Shown here: in pieces, positions 36,871-48,469 of the stretch
Numbering within the stretch: the stretch's first letter is position 1
Layout of the letters: each line of letters begins with the position of its first letter
Source: JBPCMN01 sp013695115
GTDB lineage: Bacteria; Actinomycetota; Acidimicrobiia; IMCC26256; JACDBD01
Assembly (NCBI GenBank): GCA_051002235.1
Contig: JBPCMN010000023.1
Span: 1-64,000, forward strand
Length of the DNA stretch: 64,000 bases
Direction of reading: 5' to 3'
The notes under the pieces: generated by a model
Told to the model about the DNA's origin: nothing
Database searches by the model: none
Seen by the model: the letters and a program-made list of their open reading frames with translations, nothing else
Translations under genes and position numbers: made by a program

Positions 36871-37713
36871 TTAGAGGAGGTCCAGAGCGATGTCGAGGAC
36901 GGGCGCGGAGTGGGTGATCGCGCCGACGGAGACGAAGTCGGCGCCGGCCTCGGCGTAGGCGCGGACGGTCTCGAGGGTCACGCCCCCGGACACCTCGACC
37001 GGGAGCGCGCCGCCCAGCACCGCCACCGCCTCGGTGACCTCGGCCGGCGTCATGTTGTCGAGCAGCACCAGGTCGGGGCCGACCGCCTTGGCCTCGGCCA
37101 CCTGGTCGAGCGAGTCGCACTCGACCTCGACCACACGGCCGGGCCAGCGGGCCCGGGCCTGTTCGACCGCGTCGCGCACCGGAAGGTGGGCCAGATGGTT
37201 GTCCTTGATGAGCACGGCGTCGGACAGGGACTCGCGGTGGTTGAACCCGCCACCGGCGCGTACCGCCGCCTTCTCGAGCGCGCGCAGACCCGGGAGGGTC
37301 TTGCGGGTGTCACGGATGCGGGCACTGGTACCGGCCACCGCGTCGACGAACCGTCGGGTCAGGCTGGCGACTCCCGAGCAATGGGTGAGCAGGTTGAGGG
37401 CGGTGCGCTCGGCGACCAGGAGTGAGCGCGCGAGCCCCTCGACCCGGCCGAGCTCGGCACCGTCGTCGACGGTCGCGCCGTCGGTCACCGACCAGGTGAC
37501 ACAGACGGTCGGATCGACCTGGGCGAAGGTCTCGGTGGCGGCGGCCGTTCCGGCGATCACGCCGCCGGCGCGGGCTACGAAGCGGCCGGTCCCGGGCGCG
37601 TTCTCGGGCACCACCGCGATCGACGTGAGGTCTCCGAGCGCGCCCAGGTCCTCCTCCAGCGCGCGTTCCACGACGTCGCGCACGACGATCATGGGCGGGT
37701 CGAGATCAGTCAT
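36871..37713 (-). CDS. nadC: nicotinate-nucleotide pyrophosphorylase (quinolinate phosphoribosyltransferase)
   Basis: The 280-residue enzyme makes nicotinate mononucleotide from quinolinate and PRPP. Family motifs include ALEEDLGALGDLTS, ERTALNLLTHCSGVAS, RDTRKTLPGLRALEKAAVRAGG (substrate-binding Arg and Lys) and IKDNHL. The ATG overlaps the nadB stop as ATGA. nadA (quinolinate synthase) is not in the window, although nadA-nadB-nadC clusters are common. Confidence 0.96.
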   Translation of the reverse strand: MTDLDPPMIVVRDVVERALEEDLGALGDLTSIAVVPENAPGTGRFVARAGGVIAGTAAATETFAQVDPTVCVTWSVTDGATVDDGAELGRVEGLARSLLVAERTALNLLTHCSGVASLTRRFVDAVAGTSARIRDTRKTLPGLRALEKAAVRAGGGFNHRESLSDAVLIKDNHLAHLPVRDAVEQARARWPGRVVEVECDSLDQVAEAKAVGPDLVLLDNMTPAEVTEAVAVLGGALPVEVSGGVTLETVRAYAEAGADFVSVGAITHSAPVLDIALDLL

Positions 37714-39290
37714 CGGGCGGGCTCGGGGGCGGGAGCGGCGAGGGGGACGAAGCCGGGCTCGCCGCCGGCGAACACGAAGCGGCCCAGGAACTCGCTCGAG
37801 CTCTCGGGAAAGTCGAGGCGGGTGTGCGTCCCGCGCGACTCGAGGCGGACGATGGCGGCACGCACGAGCGCATCGCTGACTGTCATGAGGTTTTGCACGT
37901 CCGGTGACGAGGGGCCCGGCAGCGTCGCCAGGCCCTTGGCGGCGCGCTCGAGACTGGCAGCGTCGCGCAGCACCCCGGCGTCGCGGTTCATGATCTGCTG
38001 CACGTCGGTGCGGGTGGCATCACCCCGAGCCACCGCGGCCGCCGGCGCGTGCGCACGGGCGGTCACCCCCCGCATCACCCCGGTCGCGTCGGGACCATCC
38101 TTGCCCGCCTCGATGGCGTCGACGGTGCGCTTGGCGAACACGAGCCCGTCGAGCAGGGAGTTCGAAGCGAGCCGGTTGGCGCCGTGCACGCCCGAGCAAG
38201 CCGCTTCGCCGCAGGCCCACAGCCCCGGCAGCGTGGTCGCGCCGTCGAGGTCGGTGCACACGCCCCCCGACAGGTAATGGGCCGCGGGCGCGACCGGCAA
38301 CCAGTCGCGCGTCGGATCGAGGCCCACCTCGTGGCAGGCGTTCGAGATCGTGGGGAACCGCGCTGAGAACCCCTCGATCGAGGTGGCGTCGAGCCAGAGG
38401 TGGTCGAGGCCGCGGTCGATGAGACGACGGGCGATGGCCCGGGCGACGACGTCGCGGGGCGCGAGGTCGCCCAGCGGGTGCTCGTCGGCCATGAACGCCA
38501 CCCCGTGCTGGTCGCGCAGCACCGCTCCCTCGCCCCGCAGCGCCTCCGACAGCAACGGCCGGGGCATCGACGGGTGGTGCAGCGCGGTGGGATGGAACTG
38601 CATGAACTCGACGTCGGCGACGGCCACTCCGGCGCGCAGGGCCATCGCGATGCCGTCGCCGGTGGACAGGGAGGGGTTGGTGGTCACCGCGAAGCACTGC
38701 CCGGCGCCGCCGGTCGCGAGCATCGTGTGGCGGGCGCGCACCTCGACCTCGGCGCCGCTCGGATCGATCGCCCGGACGCCCGCGGCCCGCCCGTCCTCGA
38801 CCAGGAGGTCGACCGCCAGCCAGCGCTCGCGTACCTCGGCGGCGGTCGCGGTCGTGGCGTCGACCAGCGCCCGCTCGATCTCGGCGCCGGTGGCGTCGCC
38901 GCCGGCGTGCACGACCCGGGGCACGGAGTGCCCGCCCTCACGGGCAAGGGCGAGGGTGGCCGCCGCGCCGTCACCGGTGCGGTCGAACTCGGCGCCCATG
39001 GCCATCAGCTCGCGCACCCGGTCGGGGCCCTCGGTGGCGAGGACGCGCACCGCGTCGGCGTCGCACAGGCCCGCGCCGGCGGCGAGGGTGTCGGAGAGGT
39101 GGAGCTCGGGAGAATCGTCGTCGTCGAAGAGCGCGGCCGCGACGCCACCCTGGGCGTAGCGGGTGGCGGAGTGGGCGAGCTCGCCCTTGGTGAGCACGAG
39201 CACCGACTGGCCCGCACTGGCGGCGTGGACCGCGGCCGAGAGGCCGGCAACGCCGCTGCCCAGGACGACGAGATCGAACCCCGCGGGCAT
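37710..39290 (-). CDS. nadB: L-aspartate oxidase
   Basis: The 526-residue flavoprotein oxidises L-aspartate to iminoaspartate for NAD synthesis. An N-terminal FAD-binding motif (VVLGSGVAGLSAAVHAA) is followed by SATRYAQGGVAAAL, the capping domain with the active-site region FMQFHPTAL, HYLSGGVCTDLDG, and GEAACSGVHGANRLASNSLL. The C-terminal helical domain begins near residue 420. The ATG is preceded by repeat family B copy 2 rather than by nadA. Confidence 0.95.
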   Translation of the reverse strand: MPAGFDLVVLGSGVAGLSAAVHAASAGQSVLVLTKGELAHSATRYAQGGVAAALFDDDDSPELHLSDTLAAGAGLCDADAVRVLATEGPDRVRELMAMGAEFDRTGDGAAATLALAREGGHSVPRVVHAGGDATGAEIERALVDATTATAAEVRERWLAVDLLVEDGRAAGVRAIDPSGAEVEVRARHTMLATGGAGQCFAVTTNPSLSTGDGIAMALRAGVAVADVEFMQFHPTALHHPSMPRPLLSEALRGEGAVLRDQHGVAFMADEHPLGDLAPRDVVARAIARRLIDRGLDHLWLDATSIEGFSARFPTISNACHEVGLDPTRDWLPVAPAAHYLSGGVCTDLDGATTLPGLWACGEAACSGVHGANRLASNSLLDGLVFAKRTVDAIEAGKDGPDATGVMRGVTARAHAPAAAVARGDATRTDVQQIMNRDAGVLRDAASLERAAKGLATLPGPSSPDVQNLMTVSDALVRAAIVRLESRGTHTRLDFPESSSEFLGRFVFAGGEPGFVPLAAPAPEPAR

Positions 39291-39295
39291 GCTCT

Positions 39296-39353
39296 ATTGC
39301 CTCGCCCGCTGCGGCGCAGGATACCTGCGCCGCGAGCGCTCGCTCGGACGCCA
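39296..39353 (-). repeat. palindromic intergenic repeat family B, copy 2
   Basis: This 58-bp element between panD and nadB matches 6623-6680 at 47 positions. Here the stem is a perfect 10-bp inverted repeat (GCGGCGCAGG-ATA-CCTGCGCCGC). Confidence 0.75.
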
Positions 39354-39419
39354 AGTGGATCCAGAAGAGCTTGGTTGTGCCGCTGTCACCACGCCCAGGC
39401 TACCGATCCGCCAATGGAG

Positions 39420-39809
39420 TTACGGCGCCAGTTCGTGCAGCTCCCGGTCGAGGGCCTGGAAGTCCTCGTCGGTCGGGCGGTTGCGCGAGTCGACGTGCAC
39501 GATCTTCGGCTCGTACGACTCCAGCTCGGTCTCGTCGTACTGCGCGTAGGCGATGACGATGATGCGGTCGCCCATGTGGACGAGCCGCGCCGCCGCGCCG
39601 TTGAGGATGGCGTCGCCGGGCTGGCCGCGCATGACATAGGTCTGGAAGCGGGCGCCGTTGTCGATGTCGAGCACGTGGACCTGCTCGTGCTCGAGCACGT
39701 CGGCGAGCTCCATGAGCCGCGGGCACAGCGTGATCGACCCCACGTAGTTGAGGTCGGCGCCGGTCACCGTGGCCCGGTGGATCTTCGACTTCATCATGGT
39801 GCGATGCAT
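39420..39809 (-). CDS. panD: aspartate 1-decarboxylase precursor
   Basis: This 129-residue pyruvoyl enzyme makes beta-alanine for pantothenate. The precursor self-cleaves between Gly24 and Ser25 (NYVGSIT), and Lys9 and Tyr58 regions are conserved (KSKIHRATV and FQTYVMRG). The ATG at 39809 immediately follows the panC TAG stop, so they are translated in tandem, and the N-terminus MHRTMMKSKIHR is normal for the family. Confidence 0.96.
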   Translation of the reverse strand: MHRTMMKSKIHRATVTGADLNYVGSITLCPRLMELADVLEHEQVHVLDIDNGARFQTYVMRGQPGDAILNGAAARLVHMGDRIIVIAYAQYDETELESYEPKIVHVDSRNRPTDEDFQALDRELHELAP

Positions 39810-40705
<896 letters not shown>

Positions 40706-40709
<4 letters not shown>

Positions 40710-41551
40710 GCAACGACCTCGCGGCTCAGGAGCGACTGGAGTTCGGTGTCGTCCTCGCGCCCGACCAGGCGCAGCGCGGCAACGGCTCCGGCGCGGTAAG
40801 CGGCGCGCTCCCCCGGCGGCAGCGCGTCGAGATGGGCGGCGACGGTGGCGACGTCACCGCGCGCCACCGGACCGGTGACGGCACCGGCGGTGCCGAGGTC
40901 GTCGACGTTGCCGAGCGTCGCCCGCACCAACGGCAGGAATGCTTCGAAGGGCACGCCGGCGTTTGCGGCGAGCCGCTCGACCTGGCCCAGCAGGGCCACG
41001 AGGTGGTTGGAAGCGACGCAGGCCGTGGCGTGGTAGCGCACCCGGTCGGCGGCGTCGACTCGGAACGGGCGCATCCCCAGCGTGAGCGCGATCCGCTCGA
41101 CCGAGTCGGGGCCGTCGATCGCGCACCACGACCCGGGGAGGCGGGCTCGCCCGACCTCACCCGACGGGAGTGACTGGAGTGGGTGCAGCGAGCCCACCGC
41201 GACCTCGGGCCGGGCGAGCAGCAGGTCATCGAACTCGTGCAGCGTGCGCGCGCCCGAGAGATGGAGGACCAGCGCACCCTCGCGCAGCGACGGTGCCAGG
41301 CCGGCCGCGGCGCCGGCAATCGCGGTGTCGGGCGTGGCCACGATCACGAGGTCGGCGTCCCGACCGGCGTCGGAGGCGGGAACGGGACGAGCGTCGAGCG
41401 CGACCGCCACCCGCCGGGTCGACTCGGCCTCGGGCGAACGGCCGGCGACGGCGGTCACCGTCCACCCACGCGCGACCAGCGCGAGCGAAAGGGCGGTGCC
41501 GGCCCGGCCGGGCCCCACGATCGCGAGGCGCCCGGGACTGTTGTCGTCCAC
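40706..41551 (-). CDS. Rossmann/DUF2520 oxidoreductase-like protein
   Basis: The 281-residue protein has an N-terminal NAD(P)-binding domain (LAIVGPGRAGTALSLAL; VIVATPDTAI) and a helical C-terminal DUF2520-type domain with HATACVASNHLVALL. The fold resembles ketopantoate reductase and 3-hydroxyacid dehydrogenases. Because it is coupled to panC by GTGA, a ketopantoate reductase role is a reasonable guess, but it is not the canonical PanE family. It starts at GTG 41551, 39 bases after the folK stop. Confidence 0.8.
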
Positions 41552-41590
41552 GTCGAACCTTTCGTTCCGGGCCCGTCACCGGGTCCCGGA

Positions 41591-42082
41591 CTACTGAGTC
41601 GCTGGCAGGCTCAACAATAGTGTGGTCCGCTCCACCCCTCGCCACCCGCCGCGGGGCACGACCGCCAGGGCGGGGTCGAGGTCGGCCAGCGGGGCGAGCA
41701 CGAAGTGGCGCTCGAACAGGCGCTCGTGCGGGACCACCAGGTCGGGCTCGTTCACCAGCTCGTGGCCGACCAGGACGATGTCGATGTCGAGCGGCCGGGG
41801 GCCCCAGCGCTCCCCCGCCGGATCCCGGCCTGCGTCGCCCTCCAGGCGCTTGGCGACGTCGAGCAGGTCGCGCGGCGAGAGGGTGGTGTCGACAGCCACG
41901 ACCGCGTTGAGGTACTCGCCCTGGGGCGGCCCGCCCACCGGCTCGGTCTCGTAGACCGGCGACACGTCCGCCACCTTCACGCCCGGCGTCGCGCCGAGGC
42001 CATCGATCGCGTCCTGGAGGAGCACCAGACGATCGCCCTCGTTCGAGCCCAGACCCAGGTAGGCGCGGCGGGGGGCGCTCAT
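41591..42082 (-). CDS. folK: 2-amino-4-hydroxy-6-hydroxymethyldihydropteridine pyrophosphokinase
   Basis: The 163-residue HPPK transfers diphosphate from ATP to the pterin in folate synthesis. AYLGLGSNEGDR at the N-terminus, SPVYETEPVGGPPQGEYLNAVV, and RWGPRPLDIDIVLVG with the metal-binding Asp pair are intact. I start at ATG 42082, which overlaps the folB stop as ATGA; a longer frame exists but lies within folB. Confidence 0.95.
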   Translation of the reverse strand: MSAPRRAYLGLGSNEGDRLVLLQDAIDGLGATPGVKVADVSPVYETEPVGGPPQGEYLNAVVAVDTTLSPRDLLDVAKRLEGDAGRDPAGERWGPRPLDIDIVLVGHELVNEPDLVVPHERLFERHFVLAPLADLDPALAVVPRGGWRGVERTTLLLSLPATQ

Positions 42083-42432
42083 CGCTCGACCCGGACCGCG
42101 ACGTGGTCGACCATCGCCCGTACCGGGGGATGCAGTTTGCGCACGGTGACCGTGACCGCCGTGACCCGCGGGTCGGACTTGCACACCTCCGCGATGCGCG
42201 ACGCGAGCCGCTCCAGCAGGTGATACTGCTCTGACTTGACCACCCGGCTGACGGCTTCGGAGACGGCGGAGTAGTCGACGGTGTCGTCGAGCGCATCGCT
42301 CTCACCCGGCTCGGCCAGGTCGACGGTGAGCTCGACATCGACCTCGAAGGGTTGGGGGCGCGTCTGCTCCTCGGGGAGCACGCCGTGCACTCCGAGCTCG
42401 CGCAGCCCGGCGATGACGATGCGGTCGTTCAT
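42079..42432 (-). CDS. folB: dihydroneopterin aldolase
   Basis: The 117-residue enzyme cleaves dihydroneopterin to the HPPK substrate. It starts MNDRIVIAGLRELGVHGVLPEE, carries the substrate-binding DYSAVSE and YHLLERLASRIAE (catalytic Glu), and ends with VTVRKLHPPV (catalytic Lys). I choose ATG 42432 over 42474 because the family begins at this point. The stop overlaps folK as ATGA. Confidence 0.94.
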   Translation of the reverse strand: MNDRIVIAGLRELGVHGVLPEEQTRPQPFEVDVELTVDLAEPGESDALDDTVDYSAVSEAVSRVVKSEQYHLLERLASRIAEVCKSDPRVTAVTVTVRKLHPPVRAMVDHVAVRVER

Positions 42433-42519
42433 TCGGTGCTGACTCGCCTCGGGAGGACGTCGGGGGAGGACCACTGTACCCGGGGACGACGCGTTTCGAT
42501 CACGCGCCTTAGCTACGGA

Positions 42520-43035
42520 TCAGGTGGCGCGAAGGATCTCCTCGTCGAGGGTGACAGCAACGATCTCGCGTCCGATCGAGCCGAGTTGGCGGCCGGTGAT
42601 CCGTTCCATGATGACGATCGCGTGCGGTCCCTCGCTCACGAGGCCGGTGTAGAGCAGGTACCCCGCCATCACGCCGAGGATGCGGTCACCGAACTCCTCG
42701 TGGTGCACGAGCACGCGCTCGAGGGGATGGTCGAGCCAGCCTGCGATGGTGGAGTAGATCGTGCCGAGTCGCTCGCCCATCTCGTCGTGGCGGCCCAGCG
42801 GCTCATGCTCGTACGCGATCTCCGCTTCCTCGTAGGCGTGGAGGTTGTGGGTCGAGTCGAGCAGCGACAGCACATGGGTGAAGTCGTGGCCCGCGAGCCA
42901 GATGAGCTCCTCCTGGCGTCGGACCTTGCGGTGGTTGCGGGCGAACCCCCCGGGCCGCTCCGACGCGGCGAGGCGGTCCTTGATGATCCAGGAGAAGTAG
43001 CGGGGCTCGAGACCTTGGGCCCAGCGGCCCCTCAC
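42520..43035 (-). CDS. conserved-looking protein of unknown function in folate operon
   Basis: I cannot assign this 171-residue soluble protein. It starts MRGRWAQGLEPRYFSWIIKDRL and contains FARNHRKVRRQEELIWLAGHDF and STHNLHAYEEAEIAYEHEPL. The C-terminal end (HAIVIMERITGRQLGSIGREIV) is clearly separate. The layout distantly suggests a tyrosine-phosphatase-like fold, but I see no CX5R signature. Its GTG overlaps the folP stop as GTGA, and folB follows 87 bases later, so it is embedded in the folate operon. Confidence 0.72.
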   Translation of the reverse strand: MRGRWAQGLEPRYFSWIIKDRLAASERPGGFARNHRKVRRQEELIWLAGHDFTHVLSLLDSTHNLHAYEEAEIAYEHEPLGRHDEMGERLGTIYSTIAGWLDHPLERVLVHHEEFGDRILGVMAGYLLYTGLVSEGPHAIVIMERITGRQLGSIGREIVAVTLDEEILRAT

Positions 43036-43883
43036 GCAGCCGCCTCGGTCGTTCGCATAGCGTCGAGGAGTTGCACTGCGTGCGCGGCCGGGCGCGTTTC
43101 GTGCACCCGCACGACGCGGGCCCCCCGGTCGAGGGCGCAGACGACGGTCGCGAGCGTGCCCTCCTCGCGCTGATCGTCGGGCAGGTCGCGCCCGTCGGTC
43201 CCGAGCACCGCACCAATGAAGCGTTTGCGTGACGTCCCGACGAGGACGGGCACCTCGACCCGCGCCACCAGCTCGTGCAGTCGAGCCAGCAGCTCGAGGT
43301 TGTGGCGCACCGTCTTGCCGAAGCCGATCCCCGGATCGGCGGCGAGGGAGCTGTCGTCGATCCCGGCGGCGCGCCCGACCGCGAGCCGGTCGACCAGGAA
43401 GTCACCGACCTCGCTGACGACATCGTCGTAGCGCGGGTCGTCCTGCATGGTGCGGGGCTCGCCCAGCATGTGCATCGCGACATAGCCGGCGCCGGCGCCA
43501 GCCACGACCTCGAGGATCCGGGGGTCGAGGCGACCGGCGGAGACGTCGTTGACGATCGTCGCACCCGCCTCGATCGCCGCTGCCGCGACCTCGGCCTTGG
43601 TGGTGTCGACGCTCACCGGCACCCCCGACTCGGCCGCGAGACGTTCGATCACCGGCACGACTCGTCGGCGCTCGTCACCGGCGGGGACGGGCTCGGCGCC
43701 GGGACGGGTCGACTCACCGCCGACGTCGAGGAGATCGGCTCCGTCGGCGACGAGCTCGAGGCCGTGGGCGACGGCTCGGCCGGGGTCGAACCAGCGGCCG
43801 CCGTCGGAGAACGAGTCGGGGGTCACGTTCACGACCCCCATTACCGCTGGTCGCGCCCCGCACACGTCCCCCCAGGTGAACAC
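43032..43883 (-). CDS. folP: dihydropteroate synthase
   Basis: The 283-residue TIM-barrel enzyme joins the pterin diphosphate to para-aminobenzoate; it is the sulfonamide target. VMGVVNVTPDSFSDGGRW, DVGGESTRPGAEPV, the substrate pocket IVNDVSAG, DPGIGFGKTVRHN, GTSRKRFIG and the final RVHE are all present. It starts at GTG 43883 and overlaps the next gene as GTGA. Confidence 0.96.
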   Translation of the reverse strand: MFTWGDVCGARPAVMGVVNVTPDSFSDGGRWFDPGRAVAHGLELVADGADLLDVGGESTRPGAEPVPAGDERRRVVPVIERLAAESGVPVSVDTTKAEVAAAAIEAGATIVNDVSAGRLDPRILEVVAGAGAGYVAMHMLGEPRTMQDDPRYDDVVSEVGDFLVDRLAVGRAAGIDDSSLAADPGIGFGKTVRHNLELLARLHELVARVEVPVLVGTSRKRFIGAVLGTDGRDLPDDQREEGTLATVVCALDRGARVVRVHETRPAAHAVQLLDAMRTTEAAA

Positions 43884-43934
43884 GGGCCGCAGCGTACCGT
43901 CGGTCTCAGTCGACTTCCGGCGGCGGGGAGGCGG

Positions 43935-44219
43935 TTATGGAAGGTTTGTGAGCGGGTCCGGGTACCCGCGCACCGCCCGGAGGCAGCGCTCGATCGCCTC
44001 TTCCTCGCTGGAGATTGCCCGGCACGCCTCGAGCGCCTCGGGCGAAGGAGCCAGGACGTCCTCGGCGCCGGGGCGCTCGCGCCCATCGGGCAAAGGGGGA
44101 CGGCCCGGCAAATCCTCGCCGCCAGGACCTTCTACCCCGTTCGCCCCGTCACGAGGGCTGGAGTCGCACCCGACCCCGAGCACGACCAACACCACGAGCC
44201 CGACGACGACCCGGCGCAT
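43935..44219 (-). CDS. small putative lipoprotein
   Basis: The 94-residue product has a hydrophobic signal segment (residues 4-17) followed by a Cys in LGVGC, a weak lipobox. A Pro/Gly/Asp-rich stretch and a short helical end with two Cys (ALEACRAISSEEEAIERC) follow. I start at ATG 44219 because TACCGT lies 7 nt upstream, giving a leaderless mRNA. It sits between folE and folP. No known family is recognised. Confidence 0.6.
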   Translation of the reverse strand: MRRVVVGLVVLVVLGVGCDSSPRDGANGVEGPGGEDLPGRPPLPDGRERPGAEDVLAPSPEALEACRAISSEEEAIERCLRAVRGYPDPLTNLP

Positions 44220-44226
44220 CACCCTC

Positions 44227-44232
44227 ACGGTA
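44227..44232 (-). promoter_or_regulatory. -10 element of leaderless lipoprotein gene
   Basis: Minus-strand TACCGT ends 7 nt before the ATG at 44219 with no Shine-Dalgarno sequence. Confidence 0.45.
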
Positions 44233-44264
44233 GAGGAACGCCGACGGCGGGTCGGGGGTTCCGC

Positions 44265-44896
44265 CTACGGACGCAGCCCAGGCTGGCCCACGAAGCTCAT
44301 CGCCTCCGCCCGGGTGGCGGGGTTGTCCTTGAAGATCCCCCGCACCGCCGACGTGATCGTGAGCGAGCCGGGCTTCTTGACCCCCCGCATCGTCATGCAG
44401 AGATGCTCGGCCTCGATCACGACGAACACTCCGAGCGGGTCGAGAGCCCTCATGAGCGCGTCGGCGATCTGGGTCGTGAGCCGCTCCTGCACCTGGGGGC
44501 GTCTGGCGAACCCGTCCACCAGCCGGGCCAGCTTCGACAAGCCGGTGATGCGGCCGTCGTCGCCCGGGATGTATGCCACATGCGCACGACCGGCGAATGG
44601 AACGAGGTGATGTTCACAGTGACTCACCAGCGGGATGTCGCGCACCATGACCATCTCGTCGTGCTCGGCCTCGAACGTGGTGACGAGGTGACGGGAGGGA
44701 TCGTCGTGGAGGCCGGCGAAGATCTCCTCGTACATGTCGGCGATGCGCCGGGGCGTGAAGCGCAGCCCGTCGCGATCCGGGTCTTCGCCGATCGCCTCGA
44801 GGATCTCGCGCACCGCCTGCTCGACCCGCGGTTTGTCGATCGCACCGGTCGGCTCGGCCTCGCCGGCGGGGGTGACGGCGTGGAGCGGCTGCTCGG

Positions 44897-44900
<4 letters not shown>
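44265..44900 (-). CDS. folE: GTP cyclohydrolase I (FolE)
   Basis: The 211-residue enzyme converts GTP to dihydroneopterin triphosphate, opening folate synthesis. The zinc and catalytic residues occur in VSHCEHHLVPFAGRAHVAYIP and EAEHLCMTMRGVKKPGS, and GLSKLARLVDGFARRPQVQERLT marks the type I enzyme. I use GTG 44900, which overlaps the ftsH stop as GTGA; a longer frame lies inside ftsH. The poorly conserved first 30 residues are usual. Confidence 0.95.
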
Positions 44901-46786
<1,886 letters not shown>

Positions 46787-46851
46787 GCGTTCTCCAGGCG
46801 GGACGGGCTTTCTAGGTTACCCGCGGTCCTGGCGGGTTGGTCATGTTCGTG

Positions 46852-47397
46852 TCACTCGGCGTCGGGACCGGTGTATTCGATGATGTACGGCAGGTTCCGG
46901 TAGCGCTGGCCGACGTCGAGGCCGTAACCGACGACGAAGTCCGGCGGAATCCGGAAACCCACGTACTTGATGTCGGGATCGACCTTCTGGAGGCCCTCCT
47001 TGAGGAGGAGCGCGCAGACTTCGAGTGACGCCGGGCCCCGGGCGGCCAGGTTCTTGCGCAGGTAGGCGAGGGTGAGGCCCGAGTCGACGATGTCCTCGAC
47101 GATCAGGACGTGGCGCTCCGAGAGGTCGAGGTCGAGGTCCATGAGGATCCGCACCACCCCGCTCGTCCGGGTGGCGGAGCCGTACGACGCGACCGACATG
47201 AAGTCGAACTCGACGGGGAGGTCGACCGCTCGGGCGAGGTCGCTCATGAACATGAACGCCCCCTTCAGCACCCCCACCAGGAGCACCGGCCGACCGGCGT
47301 AGTCGGACGTGAGCTCCTTGCCGAGCTCGCGCACGCGCTGCTGGAGCTCGTCTTCGGTGACGACGATCCGGCCGAGGTGGGGATCGTCCTCCTTCAT
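46852..47397 (-). CDS. hpt: hypoxanthine phosphoribosyltransferase
   Basis: The 181-residue purine-salvage enzyme makes IMP or GMP from PRPP. It contains VLLVGVLKGAFMFMSDLARAV, the PRPP-binding loop VLIVEDIVDSGLTLAYL and the C-terminal FVVGYGLDVGQRYRNLPYI. The order tilS-hpt-ftsH-folE is common in Actinomycetota and Firmicutes. The ATG lies at the edge of a 57-bp tandem repeat that duplicates the end of tilS. Confidence 0.96.
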   Translation of the reverse strand: MKEDDPHLGRIVVTEDELQQRVRELGKELTSDYAGRPVLLVGVLKGAFMFMSDLARAVDLPVEFDFMSVASYGSATRTSGVVRILMDLDLDLSERHVLIVEDIVDSGLTLAYLRKNLAARGPASLEVCALLLKEGLQKVDPDIKYVGFRIPPDFVVGYGLDVGQRYRNLPYIIEYTGPDAE

Positions 47398-47512
47398 GGG
47401 TCACTCCGCTCCGCCGTCCCGCTCATCCGAGCACGGCTCCGCTTCGCTCCGGCCTCATGGGTCACTCCGCTCCGCCGTCCCGCTCATCCGAGCACGGCTC
47501 CGCTTCGCTCCG
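47395..47512. repeat. 57-bp tandem duplication spanning the tilS end and hpt start
   Basis: The block 47395-47451 is repeated exactly at 47456-47512 (period 61). The second copy holds the last tilS codons and stop. The first is non-coding and supplies the upstream region and ATG of hpt. Confidence 0.92.
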
Positions 47513-48469
47513 ACGCACGACCGGGCCGGGCGGCTCGGCGTGCAGCTGACCCCGGCTGCGGCGCACCCGCCGCCCGCCGAGCTCGGTGGCGCGGGCTTCA
47601 CCCCGGGCGACCGCGAGTACGCGGTCGACCTCGTCGAGCGACGGGGGCGGCGGTCCCAGCCAGCACCGGACCGCCCGCCGCGCGAGCACCACCGACATCG
47701 CCGCCAGCGACGCGGCGGGTGCGGTCCCGTCGCCCGGCGGCCAGGCGGCGCGGGCGAGCCCGTCCAGGAAGTCGGACTCGGCCCGCAGCACGTCGGCCTG
47801 GCGGGCGAGCAGGGCAACCAGGTCGCGACCGGCGGCGCGTTCGAGCGCCGGGATGATCTCCCGCCGCAGCCGCACCCGCCGGAACCCGAGGTCGGCGTTC
47901 ATCGGATCCTCGAAGGGGCTGAGGTCGACGCGAACGCACACCTCACTCGTGTCCACGCGTCGGAGCGCGAGGAGCGGCCGCACGATGTGGCCGCGCCGCC
48001 CGGGCATGCCGCCGAGCCCGGCGGTCGCGCTGCCCCGCAGCAGGTTGAGTAGGACGGTCTCGGCCTGGTCGTCGGCGGTGTGCCCTACGAGCACCACGGT
48101 TGCGCCGAGCGCGTCACGCGCCCGCTCGAGCGCCTCGTACCGGGCGTCGCGGGCGCGGGCCTCGAGGTTGGCGCCGGCCTCGACCGTGACCCGCTCGGAG
48201 TGGAAGCCGGCGCCGAGGCGCTCGGCGGCACGGGCAACCAGAGCCGCCTCGGCCTCACTGCCGGCGCGGAGGCCGTGGTCGACGTGCACCGCGATGGGCG
48301 CGAGGCCGGCGTCGACCGCCAGCGCCAGCAGAGCAAGCGAGTCGGGCCCGCCCGAGCAGGCCACCACGACGGGCGCGTCGACGCCGTCGAGGTCGCGCAG
48401 CCGCGCCCGCCACGGCGCGAGCACCGCGGAGGCGAGCGCCTCGGGGCCGAGAGGCGGCGGCGCGCTCAC
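47462..48469 (-). CDS. tilS: tRNA(Ile)-lysidine synthetase
   Basis: The 335-residue enzyme modifies C34 of the CAU-anticodon tRNA-Ile to lysidine. The PP-loop VVACSGGPDSLALLAL is near residue 35, with VDHGLRAGSEAEAALV, GHTADDQAETVLLNLLRG and RPLLALRR downstream. It is the shorter actinobacterial form with a small C-terminal domain. The GTG overlaps the response-regulator stop as GTGA. Its last 16 codons or so lie in a duplicated 57-bp block. Confidence 0.95.
   Translation of the reverse strand: MSAPPPLGPEALASAVLAPWRARLRDLDGVDAPVVVACSGGPDSLALLALAVDAGLAPIAVHVDHGLRAGSEAEAALVARAAERLGAGFHSERVTVEAGANLEARARDARYEALERARDALGATVVLVGHTADDQAETVLLNLLRGSATAGLGGMPGRRGHIVRPLLALRRVDTSEVCVRVDLSPFEDPMNADLGFRRVRLRREIIPALERAAGRDLVALLARQADVLRAESDFLDGLARAAWPPGDGTAPAASLAAMSVVLARRAVRCWLGPPPPSLDEVDRVLAVARGEARATELGGRRVRRSRGQLHAEPPGPVVRRSEAEPCSDERDGGAE

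Noticed and set aside
47395..47512. CRISPR-like direct repeats
   Set aside because: Only two copies with a 4-base interval, and the copied sequence is the tilS 3' end; it is a simple tandem duplication.
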